In this document: positions 14,170 to 28,456 of the stretch, piece by piece
How the letters are laid out: each line of letters begins with the position of its first letter
How positions within the stretch are numbered: the stretch's first letter is position 1
Assembly: GCF_017591435.1 (NCBI RefSeq)
Contig: NC_059303.1
Coordinates: 10,413,860 to 10,477,859 of the forward strand
Origin: Portunus trituberculatus
Taxonomy: Eukaryota > Arthropoda > Malacostraca > Decapoda > Portunidae
DNA length: 64,000 nucleotides
Direction: 5' to 3'
The notes under the pieces: generated by a model
Seen by the model: the letters and a program-made list of their open reading frames with translations, nothing else
The model's database searches: none
Told to the model about the DNA's origin: nothing
Program-made: the position numbers and the translations under genes

Positions 14170-14445
14170 TTCACTGTTTGATCTGCTGCAGTCTCTGACG
14201 AGACAGCCAGACGTTACCCTACGGAACGAGCTCAGAGCTCATTATTTCCGATCTTCGGATAGGCCTGAGACCAGGCACACACCACACACCGGGACAACAA
14301 GGATTTACATCCCGTACCTACTCACTGCTAGGTGAACAGGGGCTGCACGTGAAAGGAGACACACCCAAATATCTCCACCCGGCCGGGGAATCGAACCTCG
14401 GTCCTCTGGCTTGTGAAGCCAGCCCTCTAACCACTGAGCTACCGG

Positions 14446-14447
<2 letters not shown>
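14166..14447 (-). mobile_element. tRNA-derived SINE, copy 2
   Basis: The minus strand begins with a tRNA-like head: TAGCTCAGTGGTTAGAGG (A-box region), a CTGGC/GCCAG stem with a CAC anticodon position (plus 14413-14415), and the B-box GAGGTTCGATTCCCC (plus 14385-14399). A body homologous to copy 1 follows, with shared blocks around GAGCTCAGAGCTCAT, CCGATCTTCGGATAGG and CTGCTAGGTGAACAG on the plus strand. It is flanked by TG arrays on both sides. The head and its adjacent linker differ from copy 1, so the two belong to related but distinct subfamilies. Confidence is high for the class and lower for exact ends. Confidence 0.88.

Positions 14448-14529
<82 letters not shown>
14448..14529. repeat. 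(GT)41 microsatellite at the SINE 2 head
   Basis: Perfect GT run immediately upstream (minus strand) of the SINE 2 head. Confidence 0.97.
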
Positions 14530-14530
<1 letters not shown>

Positions 14531-14559
14531 CTGATCTATACATGTGTAAGTGTACAAAC

Positions 14560-14576
14560 AAAAAAAAAAAAAAAAA
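14560..14576. repeat. A17 homopolymer
   Basis: Perfect A run just right of the SINE and TG cluster. Confidence 0.95.
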
Positions 14577-17157
14577 GGTGTGTGTGCCCACGTAAGGAAG
14601 AGACCCAGGCCGACCGGCAGTGGCCGTCCAAGGCGACGGCCGCGCCATTATCAAGGACCAACAGCCGGCTATAATTACACGGGGGATGTCACGGACGCCG
14701 GCAAATTAGGGAAAAATAGATCCATAAGGTCGCAGGCACACCGGTTCATCGATGACTCTCGCCCGTGGCCGCCTCTGTACACCTGACGCGCCCCGCTACT
14801 CCCTCGCTCTGCCATTACAACTCACATCCATCACGGCCGCTGGAGGAGGAGGAGGAGGGATGAGAGGAGGTGGGGTGAGAGAGGGGTTTCGGGGAGGAAC
14901 CAGACCCCACACTTTCCTTCCCCCCTAAGCTCACCCCACCTCCCTCCTCACCCCTTGGCCCTCCAACACCACCCTGTCTCCCCACCTCGCTTCATCCCTC
15001 CCTTCCCTTCTCCCTCTGTCCCTCCTCCGCCACCCAGACCCCCTAACCTTCGCGTGGTGTACTCTTGAGGTTCAAACTTTCCCGTTTATAACGTAGGTTT
15101 TCACAACCTTCGAGGATGGTGGCGACAGATAATACCAGCTCCCCTTGTCCCACTGTACTGAATGTTGACTTAAGAAAGACCTCATGATTTAATGGGCCAC
15201 ATCACGAAGACACTTACGATGTGTGTTGTGTTATGAGGAGTTATGTATCGTGTCTGAGTGTGAACTGAAATGGAACTTATTTTCTTAGCGACTCCGGCAT
15301 CCACGGGACTAAGCCGCCTCGGGCCAACATACCATAGGCCTACAGCAGCGTTCACAACCCTCCACTTGGCCGCGACTTCAACTTTAGATTAACGCTGAAA
15401 TACATTCCCTTTATCTGGCGGGAATCAGTTCCCGGCCCAGTGACAATTCCATCTCCAATGTGTGAGGCAACAACACCCTCACCGCGCTACTTCTGGCCTC
15501 AGGGTCTCAGGAAGCTGATGGGACCTACACCCCCATGAAGGCGTCTCAGGCGAGGTTGCCTTATGTGCTTGCCAACCACAGCGTCAGTTGGCAGTGTGCT
15601 CTTCATGTATATTAACAGACGAGAGAGAGAGAGAGAGAAAAAAAAGATGGTTGGGGGCAGTTTGTTGATGGTTGTTTCGAAGACCCCCTAGGGACGGACG
15701 CTATCACGGCAGCCACAGGGGAGAGGACAACATAGGGGGGATATATGCACCCCCTAAGTCTTCCTCCCTATGGTCTTCTATCTAAACCATCCCCCCTTCA
15801 CACAATTCTTCTTCACCTACCACCCCCTACTTCTCCTCTCTTCCCTCTGCTTCCCTCTTTCTCCTCACACTACTCAGGAAACCGGCCACATTTCCTTGTT
15901 CAAGAAAAAAAAAGACATTTGATGACGAGAACTGGAGGCAGGAGCTTGATTTACCGAGGAATTGCTGCACGATTACTTCCTGGCGACAAGGCTTCCTTCT
16001 TTTTCTCCCCTTGAGAAGAGTTTTGTTACCCTTAGATGCCTCCTCCTTCTCCCCCAAGAAATTATGTGGCGAGGTCAGATTCATCTGTGTAAACAGTACA
16101 CGTTGAAAGAGGGTTACTTTTTTATACAGATACACGAGGTTCAGCCATATATTTGGGAGATAAGAATAAATTGATATGAAAGGCTTCCCTGCCCAAATTT
16201 TAAACATCCATTTAGAAGATATATCGCCACGGAAAACCAGACCACAGTTCCCGACGACTTTCAGCCATGCACGACACTTGTGAGGGAAGCTCGACTTGTA
16301 TACACGAACTACATTATCTCTCAGAAAGGGGAAAAAACGAGAAACTATGGAAAAAGCAGACCCAGGATTCCAAAACACATGTATACCAACACACTAAATC
16401 GTTTTAAAACATTCATTACATTCAGACACGCAAATTATAAGGCGAAGTATTTACTACATCTTATTTCACTCATATATGACAAAAACATGCGGACACAAAT
16501 CAATGGAGACAATTATAAAACAACATATCCCTCAACCCAGACACGTTCAGGACAAAAACAAAAGATAAAATTAAGGAGCCAAGGAGAGACAAGACAAGAG
16601 CCGACGAACAATAGACCGCCATGCCAATGTAAACACTCGAAATTAAACATAAACAAACAAGCTTCACCAAACTGGGCGACCTTGGGGAAGCGTTTGTTGC
16701 GGTGTCGACCATACCATAACCAGAAAGGGAGAGTCGTTGAACAGAGCAATATGAGAGGAACAAGTTATGCGTGAATCCAATTATGAGGGATGAGTCTAAA
16801 GAAAGGTGGAAATAATGAAGCTTATGGAAGTGAACCGTGGAAAGAGTGTGTGAGGAATGAGAATGAGTGACTTGCAAATGAATGAAAGACGTATGGGAAA
16901 AAATGCAAAATGAAGGAGGGTAAATTAGTGGTCTTGGTTTTATGTGAGTGAGGATGAGAGAATGAGGCTGGCAAGTGAGGGAGTGAGAGAGGGATGAGGG
17001 GAAAAGCAATCCCTCATCAGAAGGCCAATTTTCGTGCCGTCCTGAGTCCAAGATATCAAGAGAAGCGCGACAATTTACGGCCACTGTTTCCTGATCCTAT
17101 CGTGAGTCCGAAGGCAGAAAAATTTTCTTCTTGCTTAAAAAGAACTCCAAGTCACTT

Positions 17158-17160
<3 letters not shown>
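14577..17160. other. Unique DNA, GC-rich block then AT-rich
   Basis: About 14590-14780 is a GC-rich, non-repetitive block containing GGCTATAATTACAC and resembles conserved non-coding DNA. About 14880-15050 is pyrimidine-rich. On the minus strand 15827-16378 and 16500-17084 hold frames of 183 and 194 codons with no recognisable domain and no splice support. I do not call them genes. Confidence 0.45.

Positions 17161-17201
<41 letters not shown>
17161..17201. repeat. (TC)20 microsatellite
   Basis: Perfect TC run. Confidence 0.98.
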
Positions 17202-17205
<4 letters not shown>

Positions 17206-17766
17206 TGATGAAATATTTGCAGGGTACAATTCTTTCTTTCCCTCAAATTATTTTTTTCTATAAAAGAGAAAGGCAATGTCAATAAAAAAAATATGAAAAT
17301 ATAAAGATAAAAAAAATAATCAGAAATTAAAACACAGGAGTACTACCTGGTGACACATTTCCAACCAATTTTGTTCCCATTTCTTTTTATTCAATTATCA
17401 GGTTTCAGTTCAGTATTCCCCTCCAAGGACTGCTGCCTAGACGAGCCATTGTAATGATACCCAATAAATTAGATGTGGGTCACAGTGTATACGTAAAGAG
17501 GCAAAGACTAGACAGGCTGAGAGGCCACACTGCATATTTTAGCTGACCCAGGAGTCGTGTGAATATTCGACAAGCGTTACTTTACTTACTTTAAACCCAT
17601 TCTCTTGCATAAAAGCTCGTGAGTTGATATGTGATTCAATAAAAAATAGTAGTGTAAATTCATCAATACAAAATATTAGTGCAAATTTATTACATAACTG
17701 ATGGAAAAAGTAAATAAATATAGATATGAAACCAGAAACAAAAGAGTTGACTGCTTTATAGATTAG

Positions 17767-17769
<3 letters not shown>
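17202..17769. other. AT-rich unique DNA
   Basis: Nothing recognised. Confidence 0.6.

Positions 17770-17819
<50 letters not shown>
17770..17819. repeat. (AC)25 microsatellite
   Basis: Perfect AC run, one of the few CA-oriented arrays on the plus strand. Confidence 0.98.
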
Positions 17820-17823
<4 letters not shown>

Positions 17824-19708
17824 TAAAAGAAAACAGAAACATGCTAATTTACACAGTGACTGGATGAAGCAACAGCCGCAGCCTCTCACGCCACTAACGA
17901 TGCAGGTGACTCCAAGGATCAAGTTATCAGAATTAAGTAATATTTTTTCTACTCTTTTTTTATTGTTTTACCTGGCGCAGAAGTCGCTCGGGTGGAGGGA
18001 CGTTTCTTCCTTCCTTGTTTTTCCTCGTGACTTCTACTTTCTCAAACTTATTGCTTCTAAATCATGCTAGGAACAAGAAAAATACGAATCGGAATGACGT
18101 GATAAATGAAGCAGAAATGATATGTAGCCTGCATTAGGGAGCGGATGGGAGGGAGGGGAAGGAGAGGGAGAAGGAGGGGAATGGAAGGGAAAGGGAAAGG
18201 AGGAGGAATAAGGAAAGGGAAAGGAAGGAGAGGGTTGTTGTGATATGGATAAAAGGAAGGGAAATGGAAGAGATAGAGATGAGGATGTATGGGCATTCGA
18301 AGGTGAAATCATGTATCTTCTTGAATAGTGGTGGTGGTGATGGCGGTGATGACCCTGATTGTAGGGATGTGGTAGTGGTGATAGCTGAATGGGGGCGGGA
18401 ACTGATGGAGGAAATTGTTTGATAATAGTGTCGTAAAGTCAACGTATAACTCCACGAACAACACTTCCCATAAATATTGATCTGCAGTGGAACATTAATA
18501 TTTACAAACTGAGGCTGAGGTATTCACATATCACTTTGACTTTCAGATTTCTTGCTTTTTTTTTTCTAGTTGGTTCTGTGAAAAGAAATGTATATGATAT
18601 GACGATATGAAGGGAGGAATTGGGAGATGGGATGAATGGATAATGGTGACAAGCTCCCCTCTCTTTTTAGCACTTTACATCTATGCTTCAGCTCCTTCCC
18701 CAGAAGTCTTGCGCCCCCTCCCTCCTCGCTGGCCTACAGAAGCCAAGATGTAAACACACCGATCTCCATATAAAAGCCTATTTCCTCAGCTCCCAATATA
18801 CGACCTGACACACTTTTATCGCCAACTTGCTGAAGTGGAAGTGACGGTGCATAAATCATATCGTGAATTTCCGTGTCCTCTAAATTACGGTCGGCTTTTT
18901 TCATTACATATCTCAGGCGGGTGATCCATCGCCCTTCAGATAATCCACACGTGAAGAGAAAAGTTGGGGATTTTCAGTAACCAGCCAGAGTCCATTTTTC
19001 ACGGCGATAATGGATGGCCTGCAATTTCCCACTCTCACGGTGCCAAATTTAAAATATCTGACATAGATTAGAGCAGTGTTAATGTCCTTATTTATGAAAG
19101 GCGGGAAGAAGGCAAATCGTGAGCGTAACTGAATGGCTGCGTAGCAAAGCAGGAAAAGCAAGAGGCGAACAGTCAGGTAGTCAGGCAAGCAAGTTGACAG
19201 ATAGGTGGAAAGAGTGAGGTGGTGACACGGTAAGTAACGTGATGTTATAATGCATGCGGCAGAAAAGAAATGGTAGCAGGTGAAGTAAAGTGAAAAGTAG
19301 GTGGCACAAATGGCACAGGCTTAAGGCAAGTAAAGTGAAGTATGAGCAACTTGACCACGAAAGTAAGCACATACACATGCGCACACACGCTTACACATCC
19401 AGACATACACAAAAAGACTTCAAATACTTGTACACGTGACAAGAAAAGCATTGAGATGTGGAAGAACAGATTGGAAGGAAGATAAAATAAGGTAAAAAAC
19501 GTGTTGGGGTTAGTCGAGGTGAGGGAGATAGCAGGTAAGGCACGGGAAGGCATGTCGAAACACAAAAGTAAAATGTAGAGGAACGTCAGGTATGACAACC
19601 AGTACAGACACAAGAACATACTAAAGGAAACTGTCGTAACCAGAGTGAACATAAAACTCAAATGTACTGGTAAGACAGGAAAATTAACAAAAACAAAGAT
19701 AATATCTT
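17820..19708. other. Unique DNA with purine belt and one weak exon hint
   Basis: A minus-strand segment at 17972-18056 is bounded by TGATTTAG and CAG|GTAAAA and has one open frame (28 codons, Lys/Glu/Arg-rich, containing VEVTRKNKEGRNVPPPERLL). It is not strong enough to call alone. About 18130-18290 is strongly purine-rich. The rest shows nothing recognisable. Confidence 0.4.
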
Positions 19709-19833
19709 TTAAAGTATGTAGCGTGAATATTATATATAGATATATATTTACCTTTGCTTGTACCATTATATTGTAATGGTACAAGCAAAGGCAAGTATAT
19801 AACTATATAAAATATTCACGCTACATACTTTAA
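19709..19833. repeat. 125-bp near-perfect palindrome (foldback)
   Basis: The left arm 19709-19768 and right arm 19774-19833 are reverse complements with only a handful of differences, clustered in the AT-rich middle. The loop is 5 nt (19769-19773). The outer 23 bp (TTAAAGTATGTAGCGTGAAT and on) match exactly, as do the innermost 8 bp plus a long adjoining stretch (CTTTGCTTGTACCATTA). The class could be a MITE-like foldback element, a long microRNA-type hairpin precursor, or a recent palindromic duplication. I see no TSD or coding content. A 60-bp stem is longer than a usual animal pre-miRNA. Confidence 0.9.
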
Positions 19834-20841
19834 TTGTAAAATTAGAGGCAAATATAGTTCTATACTGATGTAGGCTTATTTCTGCTGTATCAAAGATTTG
19901 TCATAATTTATAAATTCAAAACATAAATCCCAGAATAAAAAAAAAAAAACGATATTTAAAAGTGAAAAAAATATAAAAAGAAAAATTAGTCGTTAGTGCA
20001 TTAGTAATAATAATAACAATAAAGGAATGAAGGCACTAAGTAGAGAATATGACTGGTTTACATGGTTTACAAAAGAGAAATACAGTAGCAGCTGAAAATA
20101 AGCAAATAATGACAAGGAGAAGAAAGAAAGTGAACAGAAACAGGAGGGTAAGGAAAATAAAGACACAAAACAAATGAAAATAAACGTAAGAGAAGAGCGA
20201 GCGCTGGGAAAACATACAAAGGCAAGGGGGACTGGTGGAAGAAAGGGAGGGAAGGTTAGGGAAGAGGTGAGAGGGCGAGGGAGAGGGCAGGGCAGGGGGG
20301 CAGGACATCTAAGGACAACCCTCACCTTGAAAGAACAAGCCCCAGTAAATGATAATAAATGGTCTGTCCAACTTGACAGGATGGTATGACAGTCAGAAAC
20401 AAACCTAACATACGAGTATACACAAGCTGGTCATCTTTAGATACACAATGCACGGAAACGAATACTGGAGAATGGGGTGGAATTCGTTTGTCTTGAACCT
20501 ATTAAATCATTGGGGAAAATAAAAGCGTTCATTCTTTTATACCAATTAATAATACAGTGGTGGTCTTTTTCTATCCCCATTTAAGAGTGGAAGAAGGAAA
20601 AAAAAAAGAGTGGAAGTTTTTTTTTTAACCTTTTTTTTTCTACACTCCCCTTCTTTCCTTCTCGTCCCGTGGTAAGTTGACTAAGTTTTGCCATAAATCA
20701 AGACGAAGCGTATCGAGAAAAAGTTAAGTTTCCTTATGAATTTATATAACCAAGAAACTTACCGCTGCCACAGTCCCACTCGGGCTGCGCGTCGCCTTTC
20801 CTTGGTTACCCGGAGTGGGATAGAGCCATGTACTGAACGAG

Positions 20842-20842
<1 letters not shown>
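19834..20842. other. Unique DNA, purine-rich toward 20.3 kb
   Basis: About 20170-20310 is purine-rich on the plus strand. A minus-strand segment at about 20763-20836 (TWLYPTPGNQGKATRSPSG) sits between a CAG acceptor-like site and a GCG|GTAAGT donor. It may instead be degenerate repeat DNA, since it abuts a TG array. Confidence 0.4.

Positions 20843-20916
<74 letters not shown>
20843..20916. repeat. (TG)37 microsatellite
   Basis: Perfect TG run ending in CGCGCG. Confidence 0.98.
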
Positions 20917-20922
<6 letters not shown>

Positions 20923-20998
20923 GAGTTATTTTTTCTATATACCAGCAATTACTGTTTTTTTTTAGTAAATGTATTTGTTCATAGCTATGAACTATTAA

Positions 20999-21058
20999 TG
21001 TTGTCGTTGTTGTTGCTGTTATTATTGTTATACTGTTGGTGTTGTTATTGTTGTTGTT

Positions 21059-21097
<39 letters not shown>

Positions 21098-21146
21098 ATT
21101 GCTGTTGTTGTTGTTGTTGTTATTGTTGTTGCTGTTGCTGTTGTTA
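20999..21146. repeat. (TTG)n imperfect microsatellite
   Basis: TTG repeat with ATT, CTG and ATA variants. It is the left module of a 0.7-kb compound trinucleotide block. Confidence 0.95.
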
Positions 21147-21195
21147 TTAATGATAACATTAATGATGATAATCATAATGATTATTATGTTATTAT

Positions 21196-21210
21196 CAGCA
21201 GCAGCAGCAG

Positions 21211-21258
<48 letters not shown>
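21196..21258. repeat. (CAG)n microsatellite, about 20 units
   Basis: CAG repeat with one TGG interruption near its start. No surrounding coding context supports a polyglutamine or polyalanine tract. Confidence 0.96.
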
Positions 21259-21259
<1 letters not shown>

Positions 21260-21271
21260 GCAGCAGTGGCA

Positions 21272-21651
21272 GGTGGTGGTGGTGGCAGGTGGTGGTGGTG
21301 GCAGCAGCAGCAGCAGGTGGTGGTGGTGGTGGTGGTGGTGGTGGTGGTGGTGGTGGTGGTGGTGGTGGTGGTGGTGGTGGTGGTGGTGGTGGTGGTGGTG
21401 GTGGTGGTGGTGGTGGTGGTGGTGGTGGTGGTGGTGGTGGTGGTGGTGGTGGTGGTGGTGGTGGTGGTGGTGGTGGTGGTGGTGGTGGTGGTGGTGGTGG
21501 TGGTGGTGGTGGTGGTGGTGGTGGTGGTGGTGGTGGTGGTGGTGGTGGTGGTGGTGGTGGTGGTGGTGGTGGTGGTGGTGGTGGTGGCAGTGGCAGTGGC
21601 AGTGGTGGTGGTGGTGGTGGTGGTGGTGGTGGTGGTAGTGGTGCTGGTGGT
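21272..21651. repeat. (GGT)n microsatellite with a 273-bp perfect core
   Basis: The core 21315-21587 is 91 uninterrupted GGT units. GGCAGT-variant units flank it on the right and a CAG pocket on the left. The G-rich plus strand has pairs of G at 3-bp spacing, compatible with two-tetrad G-quadruplexes. The frames give poly-Gly, poly-Val, poly-Trp and poly-Pro artefacts. Confidence 0.97.
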
Positions 21652-21654
21652 GGT

Positions 21655-21717
21655 ACTACTACTACTACTAGTAGTAGTAGTAGTAGTAGTAGTAGTAATA
21701 GTAGTAGTAGTAGTGGC
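21655..21717. repeat. (ACT)5(AGT)n palindromic microsatellite
   Basis: Five ACT units switch directly to AGT units at an ACTAGT centre (21667-21672), giving a perfect 15-bp inverted repeat with no loop. Confidence 0.96.
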
Positions 21718-21730
21718 AGCAGTAGCATCT

Positions 21731-22425
21731 TCTGAGAGTCAAAGGGACTTGAAGAGAAATAGCATCCACATCAAGTTTCCAGACGCGTAGATCTCTCCAG
21801 GAGTCTTATGAGAGTTCTCGTATGTGTGTAATCTTATTTATAGTCACATTATAAAAGTAGAAATTCAAGCCCTCATAAATACAGAAATATTATCATGTGT
21901 CTGGGCATAGATGCGATGAAGACATTAGAGACACACGCTAGCGCCTACACATCCTAGGCCTACGAAAACTAATATGGAGGAAATACAAGGCCTGGTGGGT
22001 GTAGCCGGATGATGGATGGTGGTGGATGATTAATGGGGGTCTGGTATTAGGTGTCTTCTGCTGGCCCCATACAAGGCTCCCCCTTCCTCCTCCTCCTGGC
22101 CCGATATCCCCTACTCCACCCCTTCATAACTCCCTTCTCCCTTCCTTCCTTCTCCCCCACCCTCTTATCTCCATTCCCCTTCGACCTTCTTCCCTCCCTT
22201 CCTCCCCTCTATCAATCGTTGTGCCCACCCCCGCCTTACCCTATAAGTACTAATTTTGTCCTTTATTGTGGAGGTATGGCGGGGTGATGAGGCGCTATCT
22301 AATAACTTCTCTATCGGCCCTTTCATGCACCTGGTGGCGACTCGCTGTGGATAAAGAAACTCCACCACTGACGAGAATATGAGATGGCTTGATTAGCTTT
22401 TATATTGCTCGCGTTATGGTTGTGA
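21731..22425. other. Unique DNA with pyrimidine belt
   Basis: About 22080-22230 is pyrimidine-rich. No supported gene. Confidence 0.5.
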
Positions 22426-23070
22426 TTATATGCTTGACTGTTCACCTGTACGTGTTTTTAATGCAACGTGCATGCGAAGTGGCGTGTAAATGGGGTGGTG
22501 GAAGTTATTGCACGGGTGTCTATTGAAATATTTAACAGGGATTTCAACACAGGATCTCTTTGATCTCCCCCGGGATTTGTTTCCCTGCTTATCTAAGACG
22601 GAGGTTAGTGCCAATTGAGTATATACTTGTCTCATTACGTTCAAAAAGGTATTCTTATTGCAACTAATGTCATAAGAAACTATTGTTGGTGCCCCACGAG
22701 TCATGTAAAGATGCATTCCAATCAGCCAAGAAATTGTGAGCGTCGGAGACACGAAAACCCTGTACTCAGAACACGTAGAAAGTAGATAAATTGCGTGAAT
22801 GAACAGTGGACGGAGGGACAGGAAAACGGCTTGCTTTAGATGCAGATGGTCTAGGTAGAGGGACGTGGCACAGGGGTGGGAGGGGATGAATGAAGGCGAG
22901 GCTTTGAGGAGGGTGAGTCCCCTGGAAGCACAATTCTGCCTCCTAACGTCTGGTCGGCCCCTCGGAGGGAAGAAACGGTGGGGGAGGTGTGAACTGATGA
23001 TGACGGTACATGAGGATGACACTTCCTTCGCCAGACTAATCGCAAAGTCACACACTAAAACCATTAACAA
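22426..23070 (-). CDS. Long open frame of unknown status (up to 214 codons)
   Basis: This is one of the longest non-repetitive frames. Its first codon is TTG, with an ATG two codons in. The composition is ordinary, with several Cys and hydrophobic runs (for example LSLRPLFIHAIYLLSTC), but no domain is recognisable. There is no convincing splice structure or Kozak context. In 128 kb of two-strand DNA a frame this long is only mildly unexpected. Confidence 0.13.
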   Translation of the reverse strand: MLMVLVCDFAISLAKEVSSSCTVIISSHLPHRFFPPRGRPDVRRQNCASRGLTLLKASPSFIPSHPCATSLYLDHLHLKQAVFLSLRPLFIHAIYLLSTCSEYRVFVSPTLTISWLIGMHLYMTRGAPTIVSYDISCNKNTFLNVMRQVYTQLALTSVLDKQGNKSRGRSKRSCVEIPVKYFNRHPCNNFHHPIYTPLRMHVALKTRTGEQSSI

Positions 23071-23745
23071 AATGTGAGACGAGTTTCAATTACACATTAC
23101 TCCTATTCGGGTTTGGTGAACTTCTCGTAGCTTTGTGGCCCACGATGTATCACTATGTGTTGACTTATTGCAGGTGATTTTTCTTAGCTTAAGTGTCCGA
23201 TGGTGTAACAACAACACACGCAACACATGCAAACTACCCAGGGTAAGTGAAGTACAAGGAAGATTTGTAAGATGTGCCTCTGTGAGTTGATTTCTTATTG
23301 CAGATATATCATCATGGATATAAATAGCTACAGTTCAATAATGATATAATAAATGAACACGAGGCAGATTCACACAGCCAAAGTTAACATGTCAGGAGAA
23401 CTAACAACCCTCAGCACTTTGTCTAGAGGAGCCACTTAGCGGTTGTTGGGAGTCCCTTGTATTATTCAGCTGCCAAATCGCCCATCGTGATGATGACTGT
23501 GGAAGAAATTATTATCGACTTTCTCTTCAGTATGTATGGTAACACCCTAATGAAACTTTAATAAGACATATGCACCAAGTCGATAAATACTGACGAGCTA
23601 CGATGAAAAAATATGTTAAAGTATAGCGATGAGACAAACAAATGAAGGTGCTTAAGGAAAACATGTCTGGCGAAGGTGCACAATGCTTTAGTGTCCTGCA
23701 TCCCCTTGCCGTCCCCCGCCGAGCACCTGCACGACGCCCACTCAC
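23071..23745. other. Unique DNA, nothing firm
   Basis: A 55-nt segment at 23188-23242 lies between TTTTTCTTAG and CAGG|GTAAGT and has one open frame. It is too short to call. Confidence 0.4.
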
Positions 23746-23859
23746 CTTCAAGCTCTGCCGTGCTCGGACCCCACTGCTCCTCATGGCCTCTTGGCGTATT
23801 TCGTTGTGCCACGTGATGTATTGCGTGACTTCGGGTAAATTACGCTTGCATGGTGACAG
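23746..23859 (-). CDS. Candidate 38-codon internal exon (unknown protein)
   Basis: On the minus strand the acceptor CCAATTTCCTCAG is followed by exactly 114 nt, open in phase 0 throughout, and then AAG|GTGAGT, a consensus donor. The product segment reads LSPCKRNLPEVTQYITWHNE and continues through a Ser/Arg-rich end. The start and end phases (0/0) keep the frame, and no stop occurs. No protein family is recognised, and the neighbouring exons were not found. A chance splice pair cannot be excluded. Confidence 0.24.
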
Positions 23860-26947
<3,088 letters not shown>

Positions 26948-27016
26948 AATAAAAGACGAGGTGTGGAAGTAATGGGGAAGGCTAGGAAGTGGGCGGGTCA
27001 GGAAGAGTTTCAAGTG

Positions 27017-27109
27017 AAGGAGGAGGAGGAGGAGGAGGAGGAGGAGGAGGAGGAGGAGGAGGAGGAGGAGGAGGAAAAGGAGGAGAAGGAGGAGAAGGAG
27101 GAGGAGGAC
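27017..27109. repeat. (GGA)n microsatellite
   Basis: GGA repeat that becomes imperfect (AAGGAGAAGGAG) to the right. It lies inside a purine-rich belt running to about 27390. Confidence 0.96.
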
Positions 27110-28456
27110 GATTGGGGAGAGAAAGGGGATGAAGAGGAGGCTGAGGAAGGTGTCACGTGAGAGGGGAAGGCGGGGGAAGGGGAAGGGATGCATCGGCCAC
27201 AGGATGGAGAGCACGAGAAGCAGAGTGAAAGGGAGCAAAGTAAGAATGGAGGGACAGCTACTCAGGCATGGGGAGGAAACAGGAGGGAAAAAAAATGAAG
27301 AAAGGAGATTGGGAAAGGCTGAGAAGAGGATGGAAAAGAAGGTAGGAAAGAAAATGAGAAAGGGGAGAGAGAAAAGGAGGATGAAGACGATAATTACAGT
27401 AAGTTCTCTATGTAAGTCTTACCTTTCACCTTGCGACCATAAGTTTCATTCATACACAAATCAGCCTCACGCAACAATTATATTAGTATAGTGCAGATCG
27501 TTATCTCGTAATTACCACACGTGTGAAGGATGATGATTAAACAAGGAAAATGCATTACGATGATAATAGTGATAGAAGTAACAATAAGCAAAATTAACAT
27601 GAGAATAAGCAAGAAAAGGACAAAGGAAAAATAGGATAAACAGATGAAAATTAATAAAACAGGAATAATGGAAAACGAAAGAAACATTAAAAAGGGAAAA
27701 AGAAGAAAACCAAGGAAAGAAAAAAAAGTAAAAAAAAAAGTAAAAAAGAGGAAGACGAATGTAAGGAGACGAAGAAGGAGGAGGAGGAAACGAGGAAGAA
27801 GGAGGAGGAGTGGGAGGAGGAGGAGGAACGGGAGGTGGTGGAGAAGGAGAGAACGATGGACAAAAAAAAAAAAAAAAAAAACACGGGGACCACTTGATTA
27901 ATAGCACGACCACCATTGAACGTAAGAACAAAGGGGCCGCTCGTATTTCTCCACGTCTGTGTTGGCTGCGCCCACCGGGGGAATGATAAGTGCAATGTGG
28001 CCCGCTGGTGGAGGGTGTGATGATGGAGGTGGAGGCGGTGCACGGCGGGGAAGGAATGACTCTATTTGCGCCTGTGCACTTCTGTCTGTCTCGGGGGTCT
28101 GGGATATGCTTGTTTGACCGCCTGGATTTCTGCTTGATTTCTTTCCCTCTTTTCCTTTCTTCCCTCAGCCCCCTTTGCAGATCCCTCCCTTACCGCTCTC
28201 TTTTCTTCTTTTATTTTTTTCTCACTTCCTCTCCTACTGCTACCGGTGCTTCTTTCCTCCTGGTCTCCCACCGCATCATATTTTTTTCCATGTGTCAGCC
28301 ACCCTTTGTCATTATTTTTATTTTTTTCAACTCCCTGCTCACCCCCACCAAGGGCAAAGGGTACAGGCAACGAGTCTGTTTGCTCAACTGTATTACTATA
28401 ATTATTGTAACTTTGCGTGGTCTCCTTGCATGCCCGATTGGTAGGGAAGGAAGAGA
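27110..28456. other. Purine-rich then pyrimidine-rich unique DNA
   Basis: The plus strand is strongly purine-biased at 27110-27390 and 27640-27880, then pyrimidine-biased at about 28130-28280. A20 lies at 27862-27881. A consensus AAG|GTAAGA donor on the minus strand near 27422 closes a short open segment (NETYGRKVK). It is not called. Confidence 0.5.

Noticed and set aside
14063..14447. Intact tRNA-Val genes
   Set aside because: The tRNA-like parts lack a proper acceptor stem and are joined to a shared body, so they are SINE heads.
15827..17084. Two minus-strand frames of 183 and 194 codons
   Set aside because: No domain, weak or non-ATG starts, composition skewed by T-rich DNA, and no splice support. 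Lengths are within chance expectation for this much DNA.
21036..21790. Frames of 148-200 codons (poly-Leu, Trp, Gly, Val, Pro)
   Set aside because: All are translations of the TTG and GGT arrays.
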